64,000 bases of DNA from Actinomycetota bacterium (GTDB lineage Bacteria > Actinomycetota > Acidimicrobiia > IMCC26256 > PALSA-610), in assembly GCA_005773635.1 (NCBI GenBank), contig SXHN01000122.1:62001-126000 (forward strand), written 5' to 3'. The notes below the pieces were generated by a model. It searched no databases. It saw only the letters and a list, made by a program, of their open reading frames with translations, and was not told where the DNA came from. Below, piece by piece: positions 35,848 through 45,254 of the stretch. The stretch's first letter is position 1; every line of letters starts with the position of its first letter. A program made the translations under genes and the position numbers.

Positions 35848-35935
35848 GTCAACGAGACTAGTTGACACCAACGCCGCACTCTCCGCTCGCCAACGCCGGC
35901 CGAACAGCGACCGAAGGATTAGCTCACACCTCGAG

Positions 35936-37192
35936 CTAGCTCAGCGGTGCGATGTGATCCTTGCCCATCCATGGACGCAACACGTCGGGGATGTTGAAGC
36001 CACCAATTCCGTCTTGATAGTGCTCAAATATGAACGCCAATGTGCGACTAATCGCGCATGCCGTTCCATTGAGGGTATGGACGTGCTGGGACGCGCCATC
36101 GGAGGTCTTGGTTCGGGTTCCAAGCCGTCGAGCGGAGTAGTCCAAGTAGTTGGAACAGCTCGTCACCTCGCGATACTGACGCTCCGATGGAAGCCACACC
36201 TCGAGGTCGTATTTTTTCGCGGCAGCGTTGCCAAGATCTGCCGCGGCAATATTTACGACTCGATATGGCAACCCAAGACCACCAATGATGCTTTCCTCGA
36301 TCGCAAGGATTCGTTCGTGTTCCTCCCACGACGTTGCGGGATCCGCAAACACGAACATCTCAACTTTGTCGAACTGATGCACCCGAAAGATCCCACGCGT
36401 GTCTTTGCCGTAGGTACCCGCTTCTCTTCGGAAACACGACGAAAAACCTGCGTACCGCAGTGGTAATCCTGCGACGTTCAATGTCTCGTTGCGGTGGAGT
36501 ACTGAAAGCGGCACCTCCGCAGTGCCTACGAGAAACAACTCACCGTTATCGACGTCGTACACCTGAGCGCGGTCGGTTGGAAAAAAACCAGCCTCTTCCA
36601 TCGTCGATTCGCGCACCAAAACTGGCGGGATCACTGGTGTGAATCCTTCAACAACCAACTTGCTCAGCACCCATTGAACGATCGCGAACTCCAACATCAC
36701 GGCGTCGCCCATGAGATACGAGAACCGACTCCCGGCGATCTCGGCTGCACGCTCGCGATCTACCCACCGCATCGACGCCGCGAAGTCGGCGTGATCCAGT
36801 GCGGGTGGATCGTCTTGCGCTCCAACTGATCGCACAACGGTTCCTTCGTCCTCGCCGCCGTCGGGCACCGAATCGTGCGCTGGATTCGGGACCTGCAAAG
36901 CAAGTTCACGCACCTTGGGTTGGATCGTGGCAAGGTGCAGTTCAGCGGCTGCGAGTTCTTGTTTGAGCGTTGCCGCTACCAAGATCTTCGCTTGGCGTTC
37001 CTCGGCGGGCGCTCGGCCAATGTCTTTACTCGCGGCATTTTGGCGCGTGCGCAGTTCCTGGACACTCGCATTGGCTTGTCGCTCGGCGGCCACGACCTCC
37101 AACAGCTCGTCGAGCAATCCCGCGCGCACGCGTTTACGCTCGATCCCGTTGCGATAGTCGGAGTCTTCAGCAAGCCGTTTCAGGTCGATCAT
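35936..37192 (-). CDS. serS: Seryl-tRNA synthetase
   Basis: A 418-residue class II synthetase. The N-terminal coiled-coil arm that grips the tRNA long arm spans about residues 28-105. Motif 2 is FRREAGTYGKDTRGIFRVHQF, the serine-binding TAE is in LVGTAEVPL, and motif 3 is NGTACAISRTLAFIFEHYQ. Length is normal. It is upstream of tRNA-Ser(UGA), tadA and tRNA-Ser(CGA), all on the same strand, and divergent from the pgi-like gene. Confidence 0.96.
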   Translation of the reverse strand: MIDLKRLAEDSDYRNGIERKRVRAGLLDELLEVVAAERQANASVQELRTRQNAASKDIGRAPAEERQAKILVAATLKQELAAAELHLATIQPKVRELALQVPNPAHDSVPDGGEDEGTVVRSVGAQDDPPALDHADFAASMRWVDRERAAEIAGSRFSYLMGDAVMLEFAIVQWVLSKLVVEGFTPVIPPVLVRESTMEEAGFFPTDRAQVYDVDNGELFLVGTAEVPLSVLHRNETLNVAGLPLRYAGFSSCFRREAGTYGKDTRGIFRVHQFDKVEMFVFADPATSWEEHERILAIEESIIGGLGLPYRVVNIAAADLGNAAAKKYDLEVWLPSERQYREVTSCSNYLDYSARRLGTRTKTSDGASQHVHTLNGTACAISRTLAFIFEHYQDGIGGFNIPDVLRPWMGKDHIAPLS

Positions 37193-37317
37193 TGCAACGG
37201 ATCGTAGGCGTCAGGACCGGTCATCGCTGGCAAGCAAGGCCTCGATAAGCACCGCTTCATTGCTGAAATCACCCGCGCTCGCCATCCCCATCACGGTGCC
37301 CTTTCTACACTGCACAG

Positions 37318-38751
37318 ATGGACTCCAGAAATGCACTCACTACCTCACGCGCGATTGCACGCCTTTTCGAGGGTGACTACACGCTGTGGAGCGATTCGCC
37401 GGTCGAGCTATCGAATCGTCTCGGATGGCTCACTGAACCGCGCACAATGACGGCTGAAATTAACGCACTCGAAGCATTCGTCGAGTCGGTACACGCTCGC
37501 AAAGTAGATCGCGTGTTGTGGTGTGGGATGGGCGGGTCCAGCCTGTTTCCCGATCTCCTGGCGGCGTCGTCGTTAAGCACCGAGAATGGTCTGGCATTTG
37601 AGGTGCTCGACAGCAGTCATCCCAATGCGGTTCGCGCTGCGCACTCGTTCGCATCCGAAGGACGCGCCCTTGTGGTGGTCGCCTCGAAGTCCGGCGGTAC
37701 GATCGAAACCCGGTCGCACCTCGAATACCTGTGGAGCCACCTCAGCGGACAGGTCGAATTCGCAGCGATCACCGACGCGGGTTCAGCACTTGATGCCAAC
37801 GCGCGTTCAAAGAGGTTTCTCAGCGTTTTCAACGCAAACCCCAATATCGGTGGACGTTTCTCGGCCCTTTCCCATTTCGGTTTGGTAGCTGCCGCGCTCC
37901 TCGGAGTCGACATCGCGGCGGTGCTTTCTGGCGCCGTCGCGATGCTCGACGAATGCAGTCGCGCCGAAGGCACCAATGGAGGCTTAGAACTCGGAACGTT
38001 GTTAGGGACGTCAGCGCTTGGCGGACGCGACAAACTCATCTTGGAATGTCATCCTGGTTTCGCGGCATGGCTCGAACAGTTGATTGCCGAGTCAACTGGG
38101 AAACACGGCAAAGGAATTCTTCCCGTGCCCGGCGACGCGACGGATGCAACCGGCAGCGACCGCGTTCGCGTTTCGTACGGTGGCGGCGGCGACTTAGACC
38201 TCGGCGCGATTCCACTCATGGACAATCCTGCGTCGCTCGGAGCAGAGATCATTCGCTGGGAGATCGCCACTGCACTCGCTGGTGCACTGCTCGAAATCAA
38301 TCCGTTCGATCAACCAGACGTCGAAGCGGCAAAGATCGCCGCAACCCACGCACTCGAAGGCACTCCGCCCGACATCGCCCGACGTACTTGCGCTGATGCA
38401 ATCGCCGACCTCGATGGATTGTCATACATCACCCTGCAAGGTTTCGTGGACCCGCGCGGCACCATTGCGCAACATCTCGAAGCCGACCGTCGCGTGCTTC
38501 GCGATGCCACGGGCCGCGTCGTCACCGGCGCAGTCGGACCTCGCTACCTGCACTCCACCGGCCAAATGCACAAAGGCGGTCCGCGATCGGGATGCTCCCT
38601 CCAAATCCTCGACGACGACCTCGAACCTTTGGCGATTCCTGGCCGGCCGTTTGGTTTCGATGACCTCCTGCGCGCGCAAGCTGATGGCGACTATCAAGCC
38701 CTGCGCGATGCCGGTCATACCGTACATCGCGTAGTTAACTGGACAATTTGA
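37318..38751 (+). CDS. Glucose-6-phosphate isomerase-like protein
   Basis: A 477-residue protein of the phosphoglucose isomerase/SIS fold. The first SIS segment has WCGMGGSSLFPDLL near residue 66 and VVASKSGGTIETRSHLEYL near residue 120; a GGRFSALSHFG motif and the C-terminal MHKGGPRSGCSLQI are like the PGI half of the actinobacterial transaldolase-PGI fusions, but no transaldolase domain is present. It would interconvert glucose-6-P and fructose-6-P, and it lies next to gnd and pgl. A terminator-like hairpin follows at 38914-38945. Confidence 0.82.
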   Translation: MDSRNALTTSRAIARLFEGDYTLWSDSPVELSNRLGWLTEPRTMTAEINALEAFVESVHARKVDRVLWCGMGGSSLFPDLLAASSLSTENGLAFEVLDSSHPNAVRAAHSFASEGRALVVVASKSGGTIETRSHLEYLWSHLSGQVEFAAITDAGSALDANARSKRFLSVFNANPNIGGRFSALSHFGLVAAALLGVDIAAVLSGAVAMLDECSRAEGTNGGLELGTLLGTSALGGRDKLILECHPGFAAWLEQLIAESTGKHGKGILPVPGDATDATGSDRVRVSYGGGGDLDLGAIPLMDNPASLGAEIIRWEIATALAGALLEINPFDQPDVEAAKIAATHALEGTPPDIARRTCADAIADLDGLSYITLQGFVDPRGTIAQHLEADRRVLRDATGRVVTGAVGPRYLHSTGQMHKGGPRSGCSLQILDDDLEPLAIPGRPFGFDDLLRAQADGDYQALRDAGHTVHRVVNWTI

Positions 38752-38913
38752 TCGACATTTCCTCAGCATTATGGTCACTCGTCGTAATACATTTGCTGTA
38801 CATGCCTCGGCATGTTGTGGGAATCGATCGAACAAACCCTCAAAGGTTGGCCCCGCCCGAGGCCCGATCTATTCCCACTGACACGCGGGTGCTCACCCCA
38901 GCGCCCGATGTCA

Positions 38914-38945
38914 TGAGGCCGGCCCAACACCATGGGCCGGCCTCA
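38914..38945 (+). terminator. Perfect 12-bp hairpin terminator
   Basis: TGAGGCCGGCCC (38914-38925) pairs perfectly with GGGCCGGCCTCA (38934-38945) around an 8-base loop. It separates the pgi-like gene from gnd, so gnd probably has its own promoter in 38946-39002. Confidence 0.8.
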
Positions 38946-39002
38946 CTTGTGATAACCGCTGTTCATACTGAGGGTGAGAGATTTCGCCGAGGTTCCCTAA
39001 GC

Positions 39003-39047
39003 ACCATCGCTGCATGCACCAAACTGGTGCATGCAGATAGCGATGGT
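39003..39047 (+). promoter_or_regulatory. Hairpin sequestering the gnd start codon
   Basis: An inner 11-bp stem TGCATGCACCA/TGGTGCATGCA (39011-39021 with 39025-39035, loop AAC) and an outer 8-bp stem ACCATCGC/GCGATGGT (39003-39010 with 39040-39047) are separated by a 4-base bulge on one side. The gnd ATG (39031-39033) lies in the inner stem, and no Shine-Dalgarno is visible before it. It may be an RNA switch or a DNA operator. Confidence 0.65.
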
Positions 39048-40095
39048 CGGCCTTGGTCGAATGGGTGCCGGATTGACTCGGCGACTTCTCGCCGCAGGTC
39101 ACCAAGTGGTGGCCTACGACGTCAATCAAGATGCGGTCGCAACCCTGGCTGCCAATGGTGCAACCCCAGCGGCTTCCCTCCAACAAGTTGCAGAGTTGCT
39201 CACCGCGCCGCGAGCCGTATGGGTCATGGTTCCCGCAGCGTATACAGATTCCACGATCACCGACCTCAGCGCCATCCTGCAGCCCGGCGACGTCGTGATT
39301 GACGGCGGCAACAGCGACTGGCGCGACGACATCATTCGAGCCGAACAACTCGCCGACCGCTCCATCGACTACCTCGATATCGGCACCAGCGGCGGTGTTT
39401 GGGGTGAGGCGCGCGGTTTTTGTTTGATGATCGGCGGCCCTGCCAACGTCGTCGAACGGCTCGCTGCGATATTCAGCACTCTCGCGCCCGGAATCGCAAC
39501 CGCTCCCCGATCGCAGCACCGCACTGGCGCTCCAATCACAGCCGAAGACGGATGGCTGCACTGCGGGCCAACCGGCGCTGGCCACTTCGTCAAGATGATC
39601 CACAACGGCATCGAATACGGACTCATGGCCGCCTACGCCGAAGGCCTCGCCGTCCTCGCAGCTGCGGGCTCAGGCGACATCGACCAACACCACAGTGCCG
39701 AAACTGCGCCGCTGGCCCACCCCGAACACTTTCGCTACTCATTCGACCTCGCCGCCGTCACAGAACTTTGGCGCCGCGGAAGCGTGGTTCCATCATGGCT
39801 CCTCGACCTGCTCGCCAATGCCCTAGCGGAGTCGCCCAACCTCACCGAATTCGCTGGGCGGGTGTCAGACTCCGGTGAAGGCCGCTGGACTGCCGAAGCC
39901 TCGATAGCGCTTGGAGTCCCCACGCCGGTGCTCACTGCTGCGCTGCAAAGCCGTTTTGCGTCGCAAGGCAACGCGCTGTTCGCGGGCAAGGCTCAGTCTG
40001 CGTTACGCAAACAGTTTGGAGGCCATTTCGAACTTCCGCCGTCGGATGACAGTCCCGGCGAACCATCGAGCACCGGCGCTTCGAGTCCGCCGTGA
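39031..40095 (+). CDS. gnd: 6-phosphogluconate dehydrogenase, decarboxylating
   Basis: A 354-residue short-form 6PGDH that converts 6-phosphogluconate to ribulose-5-P and CO2. The Rossmann motif MVGLGRMGAGL begins at residue 5; YDVN at the end of strand 2 has an acidic residue that favours NAD over NADP. The substrate segment is DIGTSGGVWGEARGFCLMIGG and the catalytic Lys is in GHFVKMIHNGIEYGLM. The start codon is inside a strong hairpin. The 3' end overlaps pgl by 4 bases (GTGA). Confidence 0.92.
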   Translation: MQIAMVGLGRMGAGLTRRLLAAGHQVVAYDVNQDAVATLAANGATPAASLQQVAELLTAPRAVWVMVPAAYTDSTITDLSAILQPGDVVIDGGNSDWRDDIIRAEQLADRSIDYLDIGTSGGVWGEARGFCLMIGGPANVVERLAAIFSTLAPGIATAPRSQHRTGAPITAEDGWLHCGPTGAGHFVKMIHNGIEYGLMAAYAEGLAVLAAAGSGDIDQHHSAETAPLAHPEHFRYSFDLAAVTELWRRGSVVPSWLLDLLANALAESPNLTEFAGRVSDSGEGRWTAEASIALGVPTPVLTAALQSRFASQGNALFAGKAQSALRKQFGGHFELPPSDDSPGEPSSTGASSPP

Positions 40096-40790
40096 CGCTT
40101 CGCCTGCACGTTTACCCCGACGTGCAGCAACTCGCGCGCGCCGCTGCGGACGCAGTCGCCAGTGAAATCGGCTGGGCCATCAATCGACGCGGCGTCGCGT
40201 TCATCGCGGTCTCCGGTGGAACGACGCCATGGCAGATGCTTGAAGCACTTCGTCACCATCCAATCGAGTGGTCCCATACACACATCTTCCAAGTCGATGA
40301 GCGCAATGCTGGCATCGATTCGCCAGACCGCAACAGCACGCAAATCCGACAAGCGCTCACCGATCGTATCGAGATCCCTCAATCAAATCTCCACTTCGTC
40401 CCGATCACCGGAGACCTTGAACACGACGCCGATCAGTACGCTCACGAAATCGACGCGGTGGTGGGTGGAGTCTTCGACCTCATACATCTCGGCCTCGGCG
40501 ACGATGGACACACCGCGTCGCTGGTGCCTGACGATCCCGTCTTGGCCGTTCAAGACGCATCTACTGCCGTCACCGACACCTACCGGGGGTACCGAAGGGT
40601 CACGTTGACGTATCCCGTTATCAACGCGGCACGCAACCTTCTGTGGCTCACCAATGGTCATTCCAAAGCAAAGCCGCTCTCACAACTCCTCGACCAAAAC
40701 GCTGCCATCCCCGCCGGACGAGTGCTGCAAACCAATGCACAAGTGTTTTGCGACGAGGCCGCCGTGACAGCCGCCGGCGCCGACGGGTAA
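40092..40790 (+). CDS. pgl: 6-phosphogluconolactonase
   Basis: A 232-residue hydrolase of the PGL/SIS-like family acting on 6-phosphogluconolactone. Motifs: AVSGGTTPWQML near residue 37, FQVDERNAGIDSPDRNSTQI, the LGLGDDGHTASLVPDDP family signature and the C-terminal RVTLTYPVINAARNLLWLTNGHSKA. The GTG start overlaps the gnd stop, so the two are co-translated. zwf and opcA are not in this window. Confidence 0.92.
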   Translation: MTLRLHVYPDVQQLARAAADAVASEIGWAINRRGVAFIAVSGGTTPWQMLEALRHHPIEWSHTHIFQVDERNAGIDSPDRNSTQIRQALTDRIEIPQSNLHFVPITGDLEHDADQYAHEIDAVVGGVFDLIHLGLGDDGHTASLVPDDPVLAVQDASTAVTDTYRGYRRVTLTYPVINAARNLLWLTNGHSKAKPLSQLLDQNAAIPAGRVLQTNAQVFCDEAAVTAAGADG

Positions 40791-40880
40791 CGTGCTACGG
40801 CCGTCGCCCGACGTCGGCGACATGTCCGCGAACGTGGCTCACTCCACCCTGGAGTTAGCTCAGTACGAAAGAAGATCCGC

Positions 40881-41966
40881 ATGCGCGCAGCACTGTTCCT
40901 TGAAACCGGTGGCGATTTATCAATCGAAAACGTGGAGCCCACTGCTCCGGGCCCTCGCGATGTCCTTGTGCAACTCGAAGCCAGCGGCGTGTGCCACTCC
41001 GACCTTTCCATCAAAAACGGTTTCGTCCCGATGATGCCCGGCATGATCCTCGGCCACGAAGGTGCAGGCGTTGTAGTCGACGTCGGCGCGGAGGTCACGA
41101 AGGTGAAAAAGGGCGACAAAGTCATTGCCTCGTTTATTCCTGCATGCGGCGTTTGTATTCCATGCCTCGGAGATAAATCACACCTCTGCGACAGCGAACT
41201 AGAAGTGATGATGGCCGGTCGCGGTACTCGGGCCGACGGCTCTGGCTACACCGCGATGACGGGTCTCGGCACCTTTGCCGAAGCCATGACCGTCAACCAG
41301 AGTTCAGTCGTGAAGGTCGAAACCGATGTCCCGTTCGACCAACTCGCGCTGATCGGTTGCGGTGTCACCACCGGCGTCGGTGCTGCTCTCAACACCGCCA
41401 AAGTGCACCCCGGTGCCACCGTCGCCATCATTGGTTGTGGAGGTGTTGGCCTCTCGGTGTTGCAAGGTGCGCGTATCGCTGGCGCTTCGCGAATCATTGC
41501 TATCGACCAGGGCGAAGAAAAGCGTGCGGTTTCTACATCGCAAGGCGCAACTGACTACGTAGACGGTCTCCAGGGCGACCCCGTCGCACAGGTCATGCAA
41601 CTCACATCTGGTCGCGGCGCCGACTACGTATTCGAGGTAACAATCGGTTCGCCTGAGGCACTCGCGCAGGCCTACGGCATGACTCGCAAGGGCGGAACCA
41701 TGGTGATGGTTTCAATGCCGCGCATGGAAGGGCAGTTCGCGATCTCGACCTTCGATCTGTTCTACAGCGAAAAGACGATCAAAGGCTGCAAGTACGGCTC
41801 GGCGCAGGTACGTCGCGATTTCCAGCGCTTCGTTGACCTGACCGAAACCGGCCGACTCGACCTCGGCAACATGGTGTCTCGTCACATCAAACTCGATGAG
41901 GTCAACGACGCATTCGGTGCAATGGAACGCCGCGAAGTAGTGCGGAGCGTCATCACTTCGTTCTAA
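40881..41966 (+). CDS. Zinc-dependent alcohol dehydrogenase, MDR family
   Basis: A 361-residue medium-chain dehydrogenase. Catalytic zinc ligands are in GVCHSD (residue 37 region) and GHEGAGVVVDVG; the structural zinc loop is CGVCIPCLGDKSHLC; the NAD motif is IIGCGGVGLSVL near residue 186, followed by an acidic Asp in AIDQGEE that favours NAD. It resembles the mycobacterial class-III-like alcohol dehydrogenases. Substrate unknown. A strong terminator follows. Confidence 0.9.
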   Translation: MRAALFLETGGDLSIENVEPTAPGPRDVLVQLEASGVCHSDLSIKNGFVPMMPGMILGHEGAGVVVDVGAEVTKVKKGDKVIASFIPACGVCIPCLGDKSHLCDSELEVMMAGRGTRADGSGYTAMTGLGTFAEAMTVNQSSVVKVETDVPFDQLALIGCGVTTGVGAALNTAKVHPGATVAIIGCGGVGLSVLQGARIAGASRIIAIDQGEEKRAVSTSQGATDYVDGLQGDPVAQVMQLTSGRGADYVFEVTIGSPEALAQAYGMTRKGGTMVMVSMPRMEGQFAISTFDLFYSEKTIKGCKYGSAQVRRDFQRFVDLTETGRLDLGNMVSRHIKLDEVNDAFGAMERREVVRSVITSF

Positions 41967-41985
41967 TCCATACACGTTGTGCGAG

Positions 41986-42014
41986 ACGGGCCCCTCTAAC
42001 CGAGAGGGGCCCGT
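41986..42014 (+). terminator. Perfect hairpin terminator with short T-run
   Basis: ACGGGCCCCTCT (41986-41997) pairs with AGAGGGGCCCGT (42003-42014) around AACCG, followed by TTTC. It closes the alcohol dehydrogenase transcript 20 bases before the acyl-CoA ligase start. Confidence 0.88.
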
Positions 42015-42035
42015 TTCGGTTCAGAAGGTGCGCGC

Positions 42036-43586
42036 ATGTATCCCGGACACTGGGCACTCGAAACTCCAGACAAAGTCGCGTACGTCTTGGCACACGCGGG
42101 CACCGAAGTCACGTACCGCGAGTTAAACGACCGTTCCAACCAATGTGCACAGATGATGTGGGCCGCCGGGCTTCGCTTCGGCGACCACATCGCAATTCTG
42201 ATGGACAACAACGACCGATATCTCGAAGTCTGCTGGGCCGCACAACGCATGGGCCTGCACTACACCGCTATCAACTGGCATTTCACTGCCGACGAAACCG
42301 CGTACATCATCGATGACTGCGATGCTCAGGCTCTTTTTGTCAGCGCAGGCACCGCGCAAGTGGCATCCGAACTTACGGCGACAATGGATCGCGTCCGGCT
42401 CCGCCTCAGTATCGGATGCGACATTGCGGGATACGACCGTTACGAAACAACTATCGAGCAGTTCCCCGCAAGTGCCGTCGAGGAGGAATACGAAGGCACA
42501 CCGATGCTGTATTCATCCGGCACCACAGGCCGACCGAAAGGCATCAAATACAGCCTTGAACGAGTCCCGATGGGCAAGATGCCAAACAACCTCACCTTGA
42601 TAACATCGATGTTCGGATTCAACCAAGACTCCGTGTATCTCTCGCCTGCTCCTCTGTACCATTCCGCTCCGTTGTTCTATTGCATGAGCACCCTGCGCCT
42701 CGGTGGGACGGTCGTGATCATGGAACGTTTCGATGCCCTTGATGCATTGCGCTGCATTGAGAAGTTCCGGGTTACGTGTAGCCAGTGGGTTCCTACGCAC
42801 TTCGTTCGAATGTTCAAACTCACCGAGGACGAGCGAACCCGTCACGACTTAACCTCACTCGTGAGCGCAGTCCACGCCGCCGCACCATGCCCGGTGGAAA
42901 TCAAACAGAAGATGCTCGATTGGTGGGGCCCGATTGTGTGGGAGTATTACTCATCCACCGAGGGCGCCGGCGCCACAATCGTTTCTCCACAAGATTGGCT
43001 GGCGCATCCGGGAACAGTCGGGCGCAGCGCAGTCGGCACAATCCATATCCTCGACGACGAAGGCGCGCCACTTCCTCCCGGCGAGTCGGGCACCGTGTGG
43101 TTCGAGTCCGCATCGGGACGTCCTGGGTTTCGGTACCACAAAGATGATGCAAAGACCGAGGACGCCATCGACGATCGAGGTTGGTCAACCGTCGGAGATA
43201 TGGGATACCTCGACGAAGATGGTTACCTCTTTCTCACGGACCGCCGCACGTTCATGATCATCTCTGGCGGCGTCAACATCTACCCTCAGGAAGCCGAAAA
43301 CCTTCTCATCACACACCCGTCGGTGTACGACGTCGCCGTCTTCGGAATTCCCGACCCAGAAATGGGCGAACGCGTTCACGCGGTCGTGCAACCAATCGAT
43401 ATGGCAAATGCGGGGTTGCAACTCGAACAAGAATTGTTAGCGTTTTGCCACTCGCATCTCGCCAAGTACAAATGTCCGCTGGCGATCGATTTTGACGCAG
43501 AGCTTCCTCGTCAGCCGACCGGAAAGTTGTACAAGCGCCTCATTCGCGATCGATACTGGGGCAACCACGATTCGCGGATCGTATAA
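42036..43586 (+). CDS. Acyl-CoA synthetase (AMP-forming)
   Basis: A 516-residue fatty-acid CoA ligase. The adenylation motif is MLYSSGTTGRPKGIKYS near residue 160, WEYYSSTEGAG is the aromatic motif, VGDMGYLDEDGYLFLTDRRTFMIISGGVNIYPQEAE is the hinge region, and the catalytic Lys is in LPRQPTGKLYKR. The chain length accepted is unknown. An acyl-CoA dehydrogenase starts 4 bases after the stop, so the two probably act in one fatty acid or side-chain degradation route. Confidence 0.9.
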   Translation: MYPGHWALETPDKVAYVLAHAGTEVTYRELNDRSNQCAQMMWAAGLRFGDHIAILMDNNDRYLEVCWAAQRMGLHYTAINWHFTADETAYIIDDCDAQALFVSAGTAQVASELTATMDRVRLRLSIGCDIAGYDRYETTIEQFPASAVEEEYEGTPMLYSSGTTGRPKGIKYSLERVPMGKMPNNLTLITSMFGFNQDSVYLSPAPLYHSAPLFYCMSTLRLGGTVVIMERFDALDALRCIEKFRVTCSQWVPTHFVRMFKLTEDERTRHDLTSLVSAVHAAAPCPVEIKQKMLDWWGPIVWEYYSSTEGAGATIVSPQDWLAHPGTVGRSAVGTIHILDDEGAPLPPGESGTVWFESASGRPGFRYHKDDAKTEDAIDDRGWSTVGDMGYLDEDGYLFLTDRRTFMIISGGVNIYPQEAENLLITHPSVYDVAVFGIPDPEMGERVHAVVQPIDMANAGLQLEQELLAFCHSHLAKYKCPLAIDFDAELPRQPTGKLYKRLIRDRYWGNHDSRIV

Positions 43587-43590
43587 GTCC

Positions 43591-44703
43591 GTGGATTTCC
43601 GCTGGTCTGAAGATCTCCTCGCACTTCGCGAACAAGCCCAAACATTTGCCGATCAGGCCACCGCGCACATCGACATCCTTGAAGACTCATGGCTCGTCGG
43701 CTATTCGCGCGAAGTCTCACAACAACTCGGCGATCGTGGGTGGCTCGGCACCACTTGGCCCACCGAAGTGGGAGGCGGAGGAAAATCCTCGCTCTATCGA
43801 TTCGTGTTGGCCGAAACACTGATCTCAGCCGGCGTACCAGTGGCGGCGAGTTGGTTCGCAGATCGACAAATCGGGCCCGTACTGCTGGGCTACGGAACGG
43901 CTGCGCAGCAACAGCAATTCCTCCCCGACATACTGGCGGGACGATCATCGTGGTGTATCGGCATGAGTGAACCTGACGCCGGATCCGATGTAGCCGGCAT
44001 CCGCACACAGGCTGTACGAGACGGCTCTGACTTCGTGGTGAATGGCGCCAAAGTTTGGACTTCGTTCGCGGCGGTCGCGGACTGGTGTTACCTCATCTGT
44101 CGCACAAATCCTGATTCGACCGTGCCTGGTCACCGCGCGATGTCTGAGCTGATCGTCGACATGTCGACCCCAGGTATCAAAGTTTCGCCAATTCGCGATA
44201 TGACTGACAGCTCCCACTTTTGTGAAGTCATCTTCGAAAACGTCAGAGTCCCAGCCGATCACCTTGTGGGAACGCTGCACGGCAGCTTCGGTCAGACAAT
44301 GCGTCAGCTTGAACACGAACGGGGAGGCATCGACCGACTCGCCTCCAATGCTGCGCTCTATCGCGACACGTTGAAGTCCCTCGACACAGCGACATTGGAA
44401 TCGCCAGTCGTTCGCCAAAGCATCGCGGCCATCGAGTCGAGGTACAGCATTGGACGCTTGATGGTGTTGCGCGAAGTGCTGGGGCAAGCGCCCCCGAGTT
44501 TTTCCGCGGCGACCAAAACGTGGTGCACTGAATTCGAACAGACCGTCGCGACATTCTGCGCCGCGCACAATGGCGCCGACTCGATGCTGTGGAACCGAGT
44601 GGCCCGCGGCGTGTGTTACGCACCGGCATACACCATCATGGGCGGCACCACACAGGTGCTCCGCAACATCATCGCGGAGCGCGTACTCGGGCTGCCACGT
44701 TGA
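43591..44703 (+). CDS. Acyl-CoA dehydrogenase
   Basis: A 370-residue flavoprotein from GTG at 43591 (MDFRWSEDLLALREQAQTF), immediately downstream of the ligase; the track start lies within that gene. The N-terminal helical domain is followed by the FAD segment CIGMSEPDAGSDVAG and WTSFAAVADW, and ends with the MGGTTQVLRNIIAERVLGLPR segment. The position of the catalytic Glu usual in ACADs is not obvious by eye, so it may be one half of a heteromeric type as in actinobacterial steroid ACADs. Confidence 0.88.
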   Translation: MDFRWSEDLLALREQAQTFADQATAHIDILEDSWLVGYSREVSQQLGDRGWLGTTWPTEVGGGGKSSLYRFVLAETLISAGVPVAASWFADRQIGPVLLGYGTAAQQQQFLPDILAGRSSWCIGMSEPDAGSDVAGIRTQAVRDGSDFVVNGAKVWTSFAAVADWCYLICRTNPDSTVPGHRAMSELIVDMSTPGIKVSPIRDMTDSSHFCEVIFENVRVPADHLVGTLHGSFGQTMRQLEHERGGIDRLASNAALYRDTLKSLDTATLESPVVRQSIAAIESRYSIGRLMVLREVLGQAPPSFSAATKTWCTEFEQTVATFCAAHNGADSMLWNRVARGVCYAPAYTIMGGTTQVLRNIIAERVLGLPR

Positions 44704-44723
44704 GAATTCGCTAGCTTCATTCC

Positions 44724-45254
44724 ATGACTCGAATGGCACTCGCACGACAGATCTACGACACTGCACACATAACCGGCACGTTCACATTGCGGTCTGGAGT
44801 TGTCAGCAACGAGTACTTCGACAAATACCTATTCGAATCAAAGCCCGGTTTGCTGCTTGAAATTGCCGAGGCTCTAGCGCCGCTTGTACCCGATTCGATC
44901 GACGCGCTCGCGGGGCTCGAACTGGGAGGTGTGCCGATCGCAACCATGTTGTCGCAGGTCACCGGCATCCCAGCATTGTTCGTGCGCAAAACGGCAAAAG
45001 AATACGGCACCTGTCGACTCGCTGAGGGAGGCGATATCGACGGCCAACATCTTTGTATCGTTGAGGATGTCATCACTTCCGGCGGTGCAGTGATCGACGC
45101 AGTGCGCGAACTTCGCAACGAAGGTGCGCTGGTCACACAGGGAGTCTGCGTCATCGATCGCGAGTCGGGCGGCTTGGCCAACCTTGCGTCGATTGATATT
45201 GCGATCAAGCCGCTCTTTACAATGACCGAACTCAATGCCGCCGCGCGCGACTAA
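44724..45254 (+). CDS. pyrE: Orotate phosphoribosyltransferase
   Basis: A 176-residue type I phosphoribosyltransferase. The PRPP loop is IVEDVITSGGAVIDAV near residue 112, and the FVRKTAKEYGTCRLAEG loop and GVPIATMLSQVTGIP are as in OPRTases. It would make OMP from orotate and PRPP. It is slightly short, and other pyr genes are not adjacent, so a related PRTase is possible. An ATG at 44733 is an alternative start. Its end overlaps the opposite-strand lipoprotein gene stop by 4 bases. Confidence 0.83.
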   Translation: MTRMALARQIYDTAHITGTFTLRSGVVSNEYFDKYLFESKPGLLLEIAEALAPLVPDSIDALAGLELGGVPIATMLSQVTGIPALFVRKTAKEYGTCRLAEGGDIDGQHLCIVEDVITSGGAVIDAVRELRNEGALVTQGVCVIDRESGGLANLASIDIAIKPLFTMTELNAAARD

